Below are positions 15,726 to 24,807 of a stretch of 64,000 bases of DNA, one piece after another; position 1 is the stretch's first letter; each line of letters opens with the position of its first letter. Location of the stretch: contig JASHRF010000060.1 in NCBI GenBank assembly GCA_030037545.1, positions 62,001 through 126,000 of the forward strand, read 5' to 3'. This DNA comes from Acidobacteriaceae bacterium (lineage in GTDB: Bacteria > Acidobacteriota > Terriglobia > Terriglobales > Acidobacteriaceae). The position numbers and the translations under genes are program-made. The notes beneath the pieces were generated by a model. It searched no databases, had not been told where the DNA came from, and worked only from the letters and a program-made list of their open reading frames with translations.

Positions 15726-16831
15726 GTCTGCTCGAAGAGATGAACCAAAAGGCGACCGCGCTCGGCGTTCCCCTGAGCGCTCACCTGGATATTACCTGGC
15801 GGTGCAACGAGCGCTGCGTCCACTGCTACCTCGATCACGAAGGAAAAGGCGAGATGACCACGGCCGAGATCAAGGACGCTATCCGCCAGCTTTCGGAGTG
15901 CGGCACCTTCTTTTTGAGCATCAGCGGCGGCGAACCGCTGTTGCGGCGGGATTGTTTTGAAATCCTGGAGTACGCGCGGGGACTGCGTTTGAACGTAAAG
16001 CTGAAGACCAACGCCGTGATGATCGGCCCTAAGGAAGCCGCGCGCATCAAGCAGCTCGGCATCGAGCAGGTTCAAATCAGCCTGTACTCGCACCGCGCCG
16101 AGGTGCACGACGCCATTACCAAGCTGCCCGGGTCGTGGCGCCGCACCATCGATGCGGCCCGGCGGCTGAAGGCCAACGGCGTCAAGGTCTCTCTCACCAA
16201 CGTCCTGATGACGTACAACTCCGGACACGCCAAAGCCGTGAAGCGGCTGGCCGAGGAGTTGGGCGTCGGTTTCGCGGTGGACCCGACTATCACGCCCAAG
16301 CTGAACGGCGACTGGTCGATTACGGGTCTGGGGATTTCGCGCCAGGAGCTTGAAGAGATTTTTCATACCGAGGAATTCGTCGGGGACGTTGCCGAGTATT
16401 GCGCTCCGGTCTCGGGCGTGGACGACGATATTCTCGAAGGGCATAGCTGCAGCGCCGGCCACACATTAGCCTACATCTCGCCGTTCGCTGAGGTATTTCC
16501 CTGCGTGCAGTTCCCCATGGCCTGCGGCAGCTTGCGCGAGCAGAGCTTCCGTGAGATCTGGTGGCACTCGGCGGCGCTGAGCGAATTGCGCTCCGTGCGC
16601 GTGCGCGACCTGCACACCTGCTCGCACTGCGCGCATGTGGCTTACTGCTCCCGCTGTCCCGGTCTCGCCTATATGGAAGGCGATTTTCGCGGGCCGTCCT
16701 CGCAGGACTGCGAAAAGTCCTATGTCCGCACCGGGATTCCTTCCGCAGCTCGGTCAAGGGCGGCGGGCCGTGTTGCCGGCGTTGCCAGCGGTCTGGTTCA
16801 GATCGCTGGAGTTCTTCACGCCGCATCGTAA
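15722..16831 (+). CDS. Radical SAM/SPASM peptide-modifying enzyme
   Basis: A 369-aa radical SAM enzyme. The 4Fe-4S/SAM motif is WRCNERCVHCY (Cys28, Cys32, Cys35, CX3CX2C), followed by the GGE-type SAM contact SISGGEPLLRRDC. A C-terminal SPASM-like domain has Cys in HSCSAGH, FPCVQFPMACGSL, LHTCSHC, AYCSRCPG and SQDCEKS, enough ligands for auxiliary clusters. This architecture modifies RiPP precursors (thioether, C-C or other radical-formed links) or handles PqqE/mycofactocin-type substrates. The overlap with the PqqD gene and the nearby Cys-containing peptide support a RiPP role. After the last Cys there is a 40-residue Ala/Val-rich tail. The chemistry is unknown. Confidence 0.88.
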   Translation: MSLLEEMNQKATALGVPLSAHLDITWRCNERCVHCYLDHEGKGEMTTAEIKDAIRQLSECGTFFLSISGGEPLLRRDCFEILEYARGLRLNVKLKTNAVMIGPKEAARIKQLGIEQVQISLYSHRAEVHDAITKLPGSWRRTIDAARRLKANGVKVSLTNVLMTYNSGHAKAVKRLAEELGVGFAVDPTITPKLNGDWSITGLGISRQELEEIFHTEEFVGDVAEYCAPVSGVDDDILEGHSCSAGHTLAYISPFAEVFPCVQFPMACGSLREQSFREIWWHSAALSELRSVRVRDLHTCSHCAHVAYCSRCPGLAYMEGDFRGPSSQDCEKSYVRTGIPSAARSRAAGRVAGVASGLVQIAGVLHAAS

Positions 16832-16927
16832 CCGGCTCGAGCATCAGGACCGCTTTGCTGCCCGCCCTTTCCCCCTGCCTTATCCCGGACGAGCCTCCCG
16901 AAAGACGCGACGCGCTTCTTCGCCCTC

Positions 16928-18721
16928 ATGCTCATAGACCAGATCGCTCAATTCATCCGCCAGTTGCCCGCGGGGCGCCGCGCCATGGCGCTGGTTTGGA
17001 AGGCGGCGGGATGGTGGACTGTGCTCTGGGCCGTCCTGCTGGTGTGCCTGGGTCTGATTCCCGCCGGCTTGGCATTGCTGCTCAGGACTCTGGTGAACCG
17101 GCTTGTCAGCTCGCCGGGATGGGCCGCCGTGGCTCCTCCGGCCTGTGGAATCGCCGGCCTGTGGGTTGCCGCGCAGCTTTTGTCCAGCCTCCTCGCCTGG
17201 GTTCGTGCGCTGCAGGCGGAGCGGGTGCAGGACGAGGTGCATCGGCTCATCCACGTGCAGGCCTTGCGCCTGGACCTGGCTTTCTACGACCATCCCGAAT
17301 CCTACGATCAGTTGTATCGCGCCCAGGTCGATGCCGTTTCCCAGCCGCTGGAGCTGCTTGAGAGCCTCGGGTCGCTGGCGCAGAACGGGCTGGGCTTTCT
17401 GGTGCTGGCCGGTATTCTCTGGAGCTACGCTGCCTGGCTGCCCCTGCTCCTGGTTGCCACCGCGGTTCCAGGGCTGCTCATGGTGGCGCGTCATATCCTG
17501 AAGGAACACCACTGGCACCTGGACCATACCCACCAGGAACGGCGGGCGCGGTATCTGGACTGGTTGATCACCGATCAGAGCACCGCCGCCGAATTGCGTC
17601 TTTTCGATCTGGGAAACTTCCACCGCAAAGCCTTTGAAAGTTTGCGGGAGAGCCTGAGAGAAGGCAAGCTGGGCCTGGTGCGGCAGGGAGCCGCGGCTGA
17701 GCTGGCGGCTGGTTTGCTGGCTTGGACCGGCAGCCTGGCGGGTCTTGGCTGGGCACTCGAGCAGACTCTTGCCGGAAGGTTGAAGCTGGGCGATTTGCTT
17801 CTCTGTTTCCAGGCCTTCCAGCAAGGCCAGGCTTTGCTCCGGTCGCTGCTGGCAGGCGCGGGCAAAATCTACAAGAGCTTGCTCTTCGTGCAAAACCTGG
17901 ATGATTTCCTAAAGGTCGAACCGGCCATCCTCCCCGGCACGGCCGGAGGGCAGGGGCTGCCCGTAAGGCACTCGATTCGTTTCGAGCGCGTCAGCTTCAC
18001 TTACCCCGGAGGATTCCATTGCGCGCTGGATGAGTTCGATCTGGAGATACCGAAAGGCAAGGTCGTGGCCCTGGTGGGTCGCAACGGGGCAGGCAAGAGC
18101 ACGCTCATCAAACTCCTGTGCCGCTTCTACGATGCCGATGAGGGACGGATTCTTCTGGATGGGGTGGACTTGCGGGCTCTGGATCAGGAAGCCATGCGCC
18201 GCCAGATCGCCGTTCTTTTCCAGGAGCCGGTTCATTATCACGCTACGGTGGCGGAAAATATCGCCTTTGGAGATATCGGCGAGTTCCCCGACCGGGCGCG
18301 CGTATGGAGAGCCGCACACGACGCGGGAGCACTGGAACCGATTGAAAGGCTGCAATGCGGCTTTCAGACGGTGCTGGGCAAGTGGTTTGGAGGCGAGGAG
18401 CTGAGCGTGGGTGAATGGCAGCGGATGGCGTTGGCACGAGCGTTCTTCCGGCGCGCCGCGCTGATCATTTTGGACGAGCCTACCAGCGCCATGGATTCCT
18501 GGGCGGAACAGGACTGGCTCAGCCGTTTTCGCACTCTGGCCGCGGGCAGAACGGCGCTAATGATTACCCACCGCTTTACCACCGCCATGCACGCCGACAT
18601 AATTCACGTGATGGAGAAGGGACGGGTGGTGGAATCCGGAACCCATGCGCAACTTATCGCGTTGGGCGGAGACTATGCCGATTCCTGGGCAGCCCAGACG
18701 CAGGAGATCGCTCATGCCTGA
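16928..18721 (+). CDS. ABC transporter, fused permease-ATPase (peptide/lipid exporter type)
   Basis: A 597-aa half-transporter. The N-terminal membrane domain has about five to six helices (residues 20-330) without a C39 peptidase domain, so it exports but probably does not process. The ATPase has Walker A GRNGAGKS (about 384-391), the Q-loop as VLFQEPVHYHATV, an unusual signature LSVGEWQRMALARA in place of LSGGQ, Walker B ALIILDEPTSAMD and the H-loop ITHRF. It lies 96 bp after the radical SAM gene and overlaps the next gene by 8 bp. The probable cargo is the mature peptide; this is inferred from position. Confidence 0.88.
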   Translation: MLIDQIAQFIRQLPAGRRAMALVWKAAGWWTVLWAVLLVCLGLIPAGLALLLRTLVNRLVSSPGWAAVAPPACGIAGLWVAAQLLSSLLAWVRALQAERVQDEVHRLIHVQALRLDLAFYDHPESYDQLYRAQVDAVSQPLELLESLGSLAQNGLGFLVLAGILWSYAAWLPLLLVATAVPGLLMVARHILKEHHWHLDHTHQERRARYLDWLITDQSTAAELRLFDLGNFHRKAFESLRESLREGKLGLVRQGAAAELAAGLLAWTGSLAGLGWALEQTLAGRLKLGDLLLCFQAFQQGQALLRSLLAGAGKIYKSLLFVQNLDDFLKVEPAILPGTAGGQGLPVRHSIRFERVSFTYPGGFHCALDEFDLEIPKGKVVALVGRNGAGKSTLIKLLCRFYDADEGRILLDGVDLRALDQEAMRRQIAVLFQEPVHYHATVAENIAFGDIGEFPDRARVWRAAHDAGALEPIERLQCGFQTVLGKWFGGEELSVGEWQRMALARAFFRRAALIILDEPTSAMDSWAEQDWLSRFRTLAAGRTALMITHRFTTAMHADIIHVMEKGRVVESGTHAQLIALGGDYADSWAAQTQEIAHA

Positions 18722-19996
18722 GGTTGACTGGCTGCAGGGCGCCAGCCCGGCCTTTCGCCTGACGATCGCCACCTCCTGGCTGGCCCCGGACTCGTGGCGG
18801 CAGAATCAGGAGCGAGCCATCCGGGAAGCTATGGCGGCGGGACCCGATTGGACGGAATTCCTCTCCCTGGTCGTCCGTCATCAGACTCCGGCCCTGGCTT
18901 GGGCCGCACTCAATCGGGTGCCGGAAATCACGATTCCGGATCTCGCCCGGAGGGAATTGCAGAAACTCAGCGATGCTTGCCGCATTCAGGGGATGCAGCA
19001 TTCGCTGCTTTTGGCCGATGTGCTGAAAGGGCTCAACTGCGCCGGGATTCCCGCGATGCCATTAAAAGGCCAGTTTCTCTCCTTAGAGCTATACGGAGAC
19101 CTGGCCTTCGCCATTCCCTGGATCTGGATCTGGAAGTGGCGAGAGAGGATCTCGGCAGGGCGCAAGCCTGCCTGGAGAGCAAGGACTGGCATCTCGATTC
19201 CACTCTCTACTCCCCGAGCCCTCGCCAATGGGAGCGCTTCCTGCGCAACGAGCACGACATGCATTTCGTACATTCCCCTACGGGCCGCTGCCTGGAACTT
19301 CATTGGCGTAACCACTGGGAAGCTCCAGATGCCACCAGCGCGCGGTGGGCCAGAAGCATTCCCTCCATCTGGCACCGGTGTTCGATCCAGGCTATGAGCC
19401 CAGGCGACAGGACGCTCCACCTGTGCAGTCACGGTGGCGTTCATCTCTGGTCTCGTGCCAAGTGGCTGGGTGACTTGGCGTGCGCTCATTCTTTGGGGCT
19501 CCTGGATTGGAGAGCGGCTTTGAACGAAGCCCGGCTATCGGGTCAGGAGCGAGTTGTGCTGGTGGCCTTGTGGCTTTTGCATCAAGTGTATGGGCTTTCT
19601 TTGCCTGATCTGCCGGAGAATGCGTCGATGGTCCGGTCACCGGTCCTCATCAGGATGCCGCTTCAGTCTCTCCAGGATTCTCAATTTCCGGCAGATCGCA
19701 TTGGCCTGGGCAAGCTCCGCAACCGGCTTCGCACCATCCGTTATGAGCGGCTTTTACGGCCTCGAAGGACCTGGCGGGATAGTTTGTCCGAGCTTTTTTA
19801 TTGTCAAGGGGATTTTGCAATGCTTCCTCTTCCGGATCGTCTCTTCTGGGCCTACAAGCCTCTGCGCCCCGTTCTGTGGCTATGGCGATGGGCATGGCAG
19901 GCTGTGCGCATGCAGCGGAACCAGAGTAGATGTATCCCGGAAGCGCGTCAGCCCGGCGGCTTTTTCCTCAAGAAAAAGCCAAATTTCACGACTTAA
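18714..19996 (+). pseudogene. NTP_transf_5-type nucleotidyltransferase gene with a frameshift
   Basis: ATG 18714 opens an alpha-helical N-terminus that reads well to LKGQFLSLELYGDLA. The continuation RHSLDLDLEVAREDL, which holds the DxD catalytic pair, is in another frame. One base appears to be missing near 19106 (CTGGCCTTCGCC), and restoring it joins the two into about 427 aa. The joined protein matches the uncharacterised nucleotidyltransferase family (LKG...YGD...R-x-x-DLDL). In paeninodin/pseudomycoidin-type lasso clusters such proteins accompany the HprK-like kinase and add to the phosphorylated tail. The 3' half is otherwise intact, so a sequencing error or very recent mutation is possible. 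Confidence 0.75.
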
Positions 19997-20010
19997 CGCA
20001 AGGACAAGCT

Positions 20011-20133
20011 TAGAAGCAGTTTCATAACCCTGTTTTGAAAGGGCACGGCTTCAGCCGTGCCAATCAGTTCCCAAAAAACGTGGGGCTTTAGCCCCTGAGG
20101 GACGATTACAGACGGGTTATAAAACCACTTCTA
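20011..20133 (+). repeat. Dispersed palindromic element, copy 3 (complete, MITE-like)
   Basis: A 123-bp element with imperfect terminal inverted repeats of about 20 bp (TAGAAGCAGTTTCATAACCC at the left, the complement TATAAAACCACTTCTA at the right). Two internal hairpins follow, GGCACGGCT-TC-AGCCGTGCC and GGGGCTTTAGCCCC. It lies between the convergent nucleotidyltransferase and DUF427 genes, where its hairpins could also act as a transcript end. Confidence 0.8.
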
Positions 20134-20159
20134 GTCCCGAGCCCCTGTCCCCGGCCTTT

Positions 20160-20444
20160 TCACTTTTCCACTTCTACGCTCCGCCAGAAGGCCACGTAGC
20201 CCTTGATCTTGCGTGCGGCCGGCTTGGGGTCCGGGTAGTACCAGGCGGCGTCCTGGTTGTCCTGGCCTTCGATCAGCAGGCTCATGTAGCGTGCCTGGCC
20301 CTTCCACGGGCAGGTGGAAGTGGTGGTGCTGGGCCGAAAATACTCCCGCTTGAGGCTGGACTCCGGAAAATACACGTTGCCCTCGACCTCAATCGTTTCA
20401 TCGCTCTCGGCTATGACTTTACCGTTCCAGATTGCTCGCGCCAT
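20160..20444 (-). CDS. DUF427 domain protein
   Basis: A 94-aa single-domain protein matching DUF427 throughout: MARAIWNGKVIAESD, EVEGNVYFP, a central STCPWKGQARY, then DAAWYYPDPKPAA and IKGYVAFW. DUF427 proteins are small cytosolic beta-rich folds; their biochemical role is not established. The frame extends upstream to 20522, but ATG 20444 coincides with the family N-terminus. It is transcribed towards the palindromic repeat and away from the next small secreted-protein gene. Confidence 0.88.
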   Translation of the reverse strand: MARAIWNGKVIAESDETIEVEGNVYFPESSLKREYFRPSTTTSTCPWKGQARYMSLLIEGQDNQDAAWYYPDPKPAARKIKGYVAFWRSVEVEK

Positions 20445-20580
20445 GCTCTTTCCGGCCTGCCTAACGTTGCCCGTTTTGCGCGTCCCAGGGCAGGGAGCCC
20501 AAAAAAGGGGCCGGATACACACTAGCAGACTTTGCGCGGCATGGCGAGTCTCCGCGCGCCCGGAGGAACCTCAAAAGAGA

Positions 20581-20901
20581 CTACTTGGCTGCTTCCACCG
20601 AGGAGATGTGCATGCTCTTGTTGGCCGCGTCCTCGGTGGCCGTCACCTTCACCTTGGCCCCGTAGAAGCTGCTATTGACCGCGTCCGGGTTGTCGATGCT
20701 CCACACCTGCTTGTTCGCGTCCACGAAGACCGGCTTCATGCCGCCGTCGATGCACTTCTTCACGCACGTCGCGCCGCTGCCGGCGTGCTTGGCGCCGCAC
20801 ATGGAGTCCGAAATCCAGCCGGTGTGAGTCGCGTCGGCGGCCTGCGCCACGAGAATGGTCAAGGCAAACAAGGCTGCCAGTACAGTACCTACACGCTTCA
20901 T
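20581..20901 (-). CDS. Small secreted Cys-containing protein
   Basis: A 106-aa protein with a clear signal peptide (MKRVGTVLAALFALTILVAQA). The mature part begins THTGWISDSMCGAKHAG and continues with CVKKCIDGGMKPVFV, QVWSIDNPDAV and a KVKVTATED strand. The three-Cys pattern (C, CxxxC) and GWISDSMCG start are familiar from small periplasmic proteins common in Acidobacteria. The fold looks like a small OB/beta domain. Function is unknown. ATG 20901 is chosen because the signal peptide starts there; the frame is open to 20967. Confidence 0.75.
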   Translation of the reverse strand: MKRVGTVLAALFALTILVAQAADATHTGWISDSMCGAKHAGSGATCVKKCIDGGMKPVFVDANKQVWSIDNPDAVNSSFYGAKVKVTATEDAANKSMHISSVEAAK

Positions 20902-21122
20902 GGGAAACCTCCGAGGGAAAATTGGAAAGACTCCACCATCATGCCCCCTGAGCCTGTGTTTCGACAAGGAAAAACGCCATGCGACGCAGCGTTCTTATCC
21001 TGAAACGGCCATTTCCTCAAGGGCCGGGGCGTTCCGGAGCCCAGTTCCTTTTGCGGCCTGAGTCAGGAGGCTGAAGGCTCCTGCTCCTTTCGCTCCGCCA
21101 ATCTTCGGCTCCCCACCGTGCG

Positions 21123-21557
21123 CTACCGCGAGTTGCGCGTCGCGTCCACGCGCTTGAGAACGGCCTCGTAGCGCTGCTGGGCCGCTGAAAACCGGCTCAC
21201 CAGGTCGCTGGTTTTGTTCAGAAATGTGGGAAACCGCTCCCGGATGGCTTCGAGAAGGGGCGAAAACTTGGCCAGCAGGAAAAAGCCCTCGCCGTTGCAG
21301 TCCGCAAACAGCTCGGCTGAGAGCGCGCCGTGCAGCACCATGGCCGCGGCCATCTCCCAGTAGGTGGTCACCTGCCGGAAGTACGCGTTGTGCGGGTCTT
21401 TGGGGTTTTCGGCCACGGCGAAGAACTCTTCCGCCGTCTTGGGCCACCACTCGCCCGTGATCCAGGCGCGCGCCTGACGCATCAGCGGCTCGGTGCGCAG
21501 TTCGTAGAGTCTCAAAATAATGTCCGCGTCGGCCGGTGTGGCCAGCATTCGCTCCAT
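21123..21557 (-). CDS. Conserved hypothetical alpha-helical protein
   Basis: About 144 aa from ATG 21557, predicted soluble and helical (MERMLATPADADIILRLYEL, EPLMRQARAWITGEWWP, LLEAIRERFP). It has no signal peptide, membrane segment or recognisable catalytic motif. The open frame extends to 21881 but that part overlaps topA antisense-frame sequence and has a low-complexity composition. It lies about 100 bp downstream of topA on the same strand. Function unknown. Confidence 0.6.
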   Translation of the reverse strand: MERMLATPADADIILRLYELRTEPLMRQARAWITGEWWPKTAEEFFAVAENPKDPHNAYFRQVTTYWEMAAAMVLHGALSAELFADCNGEGFFLLAKFSPLLEAIRERFPTFLNKTSDLVSRFSAAQQRYEAVLKRVDATRNSR

Positions 21558-21660
21558 GGCGCTCTCCGCAGCCCATGGTAGCAGTTCGTGGCCATCGCCT
21601 GGAAAGCGGGTGCTCAACGGCCCGCTCCTGGGCTGAATCGCCAGCCTGCTGGTCCGCTCT

Positions 21661-24342
21661 TTACGCCGGTTGCAGCTCGTGCTTTTCTTTCTCGGCCACC
21701 GGCCCATGCGTTTCGGGTGTGGGCGGAGGCGGTGCATCGCCGATGCGCTTGGAGTAGGTGCAGACCACGGTTGGTTGCGCGCCCCCTGAAGCGGCTGGCG
21801 CCAGCGGCTTTTTCCCGCGCTTCTTCGCAGCCTCTTCTTCGGCGCTCTTCTTCTTGTTCGGGCACTCGAGGTAGATTCCACTCTTGAGCACCTTCTCGAC
21901 CAGGTACGGGCTCTTGCACTTGGGGCACGGCTTCGGCACGGGCTTTAAATTCGACGTGAAGTCGCACTTGGGATAGTTCGTGCAGCCCCAGAAGACGTTG
22001 CCGCGCCGCGCCTTGCGCTCGGCAATGTCGCCTTCGCCGCACTTCGGGCATTTCATGCCTTCGATCAGGTTCTGCTTCACATACTTGCATTTCGGATAGC
22101 CGGAGCAGGAGACAAACTCGCCGTACGCGCCCTGTCGCAGCACCAGCGGTTTGCCGCACTGCGGGCAGTCTTCACCCGTAGGTTCAGGCGGCTTCTGCTG
22201 CTGCTTCTGGCTCAGCTTGCGAAACGTCTTGCAGGGCGGATCGGCGTTGTAATCCGGGCAGCTCATAAACGGCCCGAAGATTCCACGCCGCATCACCATC
22301 ACCTTGCCGCAGTTCTCGCAATACTCCTCGGTGTCGCCCGCCTCCTGCGCCTCGGGCGTGTTCAGGTCGGGCTTGGAGGCGATATTTTCCTTGGTGAAAG
22401 TGCAGCTCGTGGGGTCTTTCTTGTTGTAGGCGGAGCACGCGAAGAAGGTGCCGAACTTGCCCCACTTCAGAACCAGCGGCGACCCGCACAGCTCGCACTT
22501 CTCGTTGGTCATCTGCTCCAGACGCTTGATGTTGCGCATCTTCTTGCCCGCATCTTTGAGCTCCTTCTCAAAGTACCCATAGAAGCCGTTGAGCAGATCG
22601 GTCCACCTTTCCTTGCCCTCTTCAATGTCGTCCAGCTCTGTCTCCAGCTTGGCTGTGTAGGCGGTATCAAAGATGTACGGGAAGCTTTCGACGAGCAGGT
22701 CGCAAACCACCACGCCAATCTCGGTAGGGTAAAAGCGCCCGCGCGAGCCTCCGTGCTTGACCACGTACTCGCGATCCTGGATGGTGTTGATGATCGACGC
22801 GTAGGTCGATGGCCGTCCGATGCCGCGCTCTTCCAGCTCTTTCACCAGCGAGGCTTCGTTGTAGCGCGGCGGCGGCTGCGTGGAGTGCTCTTCGGGCAGC
22901 AGCTCGTCCAACTCCAGCCGCTTGACGCCGTCAAGGTTCGGCAGCCGATTGGCGCTTTCATCGTCCTCGTCCTTCTTTTCCTCGGCAACTTCATAAACCT
23001 TCAGGAAGCCGTCGAAGCGAAGCACCGAGCCGCTCACGCGGAAGTCGTACGTCTTGCCGTTCTTTTTCGATTTTGCCTCGATGTTGGCCGTGGTCACATC
23101 GTAAATCGCGGGCACCATCTGCGAAGCCACAAAGCGCCTCCAGATGAGCGTGTAGAGCTTCAACTGCTCGTCGCTCAGATAGCGCGCGATCGACTCCGGC
23201 GTGCGCGCGGCGTCCGAGGGACGGATGGCCTCGTGCGCGTCCTGCGCGTCCTTTTTGCCGCGGTAGGAATTCGGCTCCGCGGGCAGATACTTTTCGCCGA
23301 GATTCTTCGCAATCCACTCCCGTGCCGCCACTTTGGCTTCCGGCGCCACGCGCGGCGAATCGGTGCGCATGTAGGTGATGAGGCCGGTGGTTCCGTCAGC
23401 GCCCAGGTCCACGCCCTCGTATAACCGTTGTGCCACGCCCATGGTGCGGCGCACGTTGAAGCCCAGTTTGTTGGCCGCGTCGCGCTGTAACTGGCTGGTG
23501 ATGAACGGAGGCAGCGGGCGGCGCTGTTGCTCGCGCGCCTGCACGCCGGCCAGGCGCCACTCCGCATTTTCCAGAGCCGACTGCGCCTCGTCCATCGACT
23601 TCTTGTTGGGCAGCGCATTGGCAATGAACTGGTCTTTTCCGTCCTTGTCTTTGCCATTCGGTACACGCGCCGGCTCACCGTCGACGCCGATGAATTTCGC
23701 TTTGAATTTTTTCTCGCCCTCCCGCTCGGGATGAAGCAGTGCTTCGAGCGTCCAGTACTCGACCGGCTGAAACGCGCCGATCTCGCGCTCGCGCTCGACA
23801 ATCAGGCGCAGCGCGACGGTTTGCACGCGGCCGGCGGAAAGCCCGCGCCGCACCTTGTCCCATAGCAGCGGAGAAATCTGGTAGCCCACCAGCCGGTCGA
23901 GCACGCGGCGGGTCTGCTGCGCGTCCACAAGATTTTGATCGATGTTGCGGGCATGCTGGAATGCGTCCTGCACCGCCTTCTTGGTGATTTCGTTGAAAGT
24001 CACGCGGCGGATTTTCTTGCGCTCCCTGGCATTGGTGCCAAGCTGCAGCGCCAGGTGGTACGCGATGGCCTCGCCTTCGCGGTCCGGGTCGGGCGCCAGG
24101 TAAATCTCGTCGGACTTGGCCCCCAGCTTCTTCAGTTGATCGACAACTTTTTCCTTGCCCGGAGACACAATCAGCTCCGGCTCGAAAGTGCGCTTCTTAA
24201 GCTCCACGCCAATATCGTTCTTGGGCAGGTCCATGATGTGTCCGATGGACGCGCGCACCTCGAACCCCTTGCCCAGATATTTCTCGATCGTCTTGGCCTT
24301 GGCGGGGGACTCGACGATCACCAGTGCTCTGCTCGTTGCCAT
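21661..24342 (-). CDS. topA: DNA topoisomerase I
   Basis: An 893-aa type IA topoisomerase that relaxes negatively supercoiled DNA by a transient 5'-phosphotyrosine link. The Toprim domain starts ALVIVESPAKAKTIEKYL, with the acidic triad segment LAPDPDREGEAIAYHL. The active-site Tyr is in GLITYMRTDS (about residue 324). The enzyme core ends near residue 600. It is followed by about five zinc-ribbon motifs (CELCGSPL, CENCGKVM, CPQCGKPL, CPKCGEGD, CPKCKSPY), giving a longer C-terminus than E. coli TopA. The tail is Lys/Pro-rich. Upstream on the same strand is dprA, the same neighbour order seen in many bacteria. Confidence 0.97.
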   Translation of the reverse strand: MATSRALVIVESPAKAKTIEKYLGKGFEVRASIGHIMDLPKNDIGVELKKRTFEPELIVSPGKEKVVDQLKKLGAKSDEIYLAPDPDREGEAIAYHLALQLGTNARERKKIRRVTFNEITKKAVQDAFQHARNIDQNLVDAQQTRRVLDRLVGYQISPLLWDKVRRGLSAGRVQTVALRLIVEREREIGAFQPVEYWTLEALLHPEREGEKKFKAKFIGVDGEPARVPNGKDKDGKDQFIANALPNKKSMDEAQSALENAEWRLAGVQAREQQRRPLPPFITSQLQRDAANKLGFNVRRTMGVAQRLYEGVDLGADGTTGLITYMRTDSPRVAPEAKVAAREWIAKNLGEKYLPAEPNSYRGKKDAQDAHEAIRPSDAARTPESIARYLSDEQLKLYTLIWRRFVASQMVPAIYDVTTANIEAKSKKNGKTYDFRVSGSVLRFDGFLKVYEVAEEKKDEDDESANRLPNLDGVKRLELDELLPEEHSTQPPPRYNEASLVKELEERGIGRPSTYASIINTIQDREYVVKHGGSRGRFYPTEIGVVVCDLLVESFPYIFDTAYTAKLETELDDIEEGKERWTDLLNGFYGYFEKELKDAGKKMRNIKRLEQMTNEKCELCGSPLVLKWGKFGTFFACSAYNKKDPTSCTFTKENIASKPDLNTPEAQEAGDTEEYCENCGKVMVMRRGIFGPFMSCPDYNADPPCKTFRKLSQKQQQKPPEPTGEDCPQCGKPLVLRQGAYGEFVSCSGYPKCKYVKQNLIEGMKCPKCGEGDIAERKARRGNVFWGCTNYPKCDFTSNLKPVPKPCPKCKSPYLVEKVLKSGIYLECPNKKKSAEEEAAKKRGKKPLAPAASGGAQPTVVCTYSKRIGDAPPPPTPETHGPVAEKEKHELQPA

Positions 24343-24807
24343 TCTGATACTGCTTCCTCTCTATCCCAGCTCCAGCGCTTCGCCCTGCCGGTCTTCCACT
24401 TCTATCTGATCCATTGCGGCCGATTGCCGGTGCGGCCGATTCAGCCGACGGGGCCCGTTTTTCGGGACCCCGGCAAAATTGGTCCGCAAGTGTTGCACCC
24501 TACCACGGAATACCGTTCCATTTCCACTCGCGCCAGCCATTTGCTGCCATCCGGTTGCCCGTTTCCAGGTGCAAAAACTCCTCCTTCTCCCACCAGCGGC
24601 TTCCGCAACACATTGATAACACTGCCGGTTCTGGATGGGATTTGCACCTGCCCAAAACTTTCTCAGAAGGAAGGCTCTCTCAGGAATTAGACGATGGAAT
24701 CGAAATTCGATTTGCCGGCCGTTGTTTCCCGGCCCCATGGCACAATGTCCCAGTTCCCGTCTGCTTGGTCCGCCGGGTTCCCGGTCCCAGGGCCCTGGCG
24801 CCTGCCT
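24343..24807. other. Intergenic region between dprA and topA
   Basis: No gene is supported. Notable are a direct repeat GCGGCCGATT (two copies near 24416-24441) and a hairpin GGGGTCCCG-AAAAA-CGGGCCCC, read on the minus strand, near 24452-24475. The hairpin has no following T-run on the minus strand, so it is not a standard terminator. Confidence 0.4.

Noticed and set aside
16880-17893. Long open frames on the opposite strand of real genes (for example 15434-16462 minus, 16880-17893 minus, 26382-27521 plus, 33819-35087 plus, 40646-41551 plus)
   Set aside because: They mirror strong genes in GC-rich DNA, have no family motifs, and show the Arg/Gly/His-rich composition of shadow frames.
13905-19996. 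Lasso peptide cluster
   Set aside because: Kinase and NTP_transf_5 genes fit, but there is no asparagine-synthetase-like cyclase or transglutaminase-like B2 protease; the core enzyme is radical SAM/SPASM.
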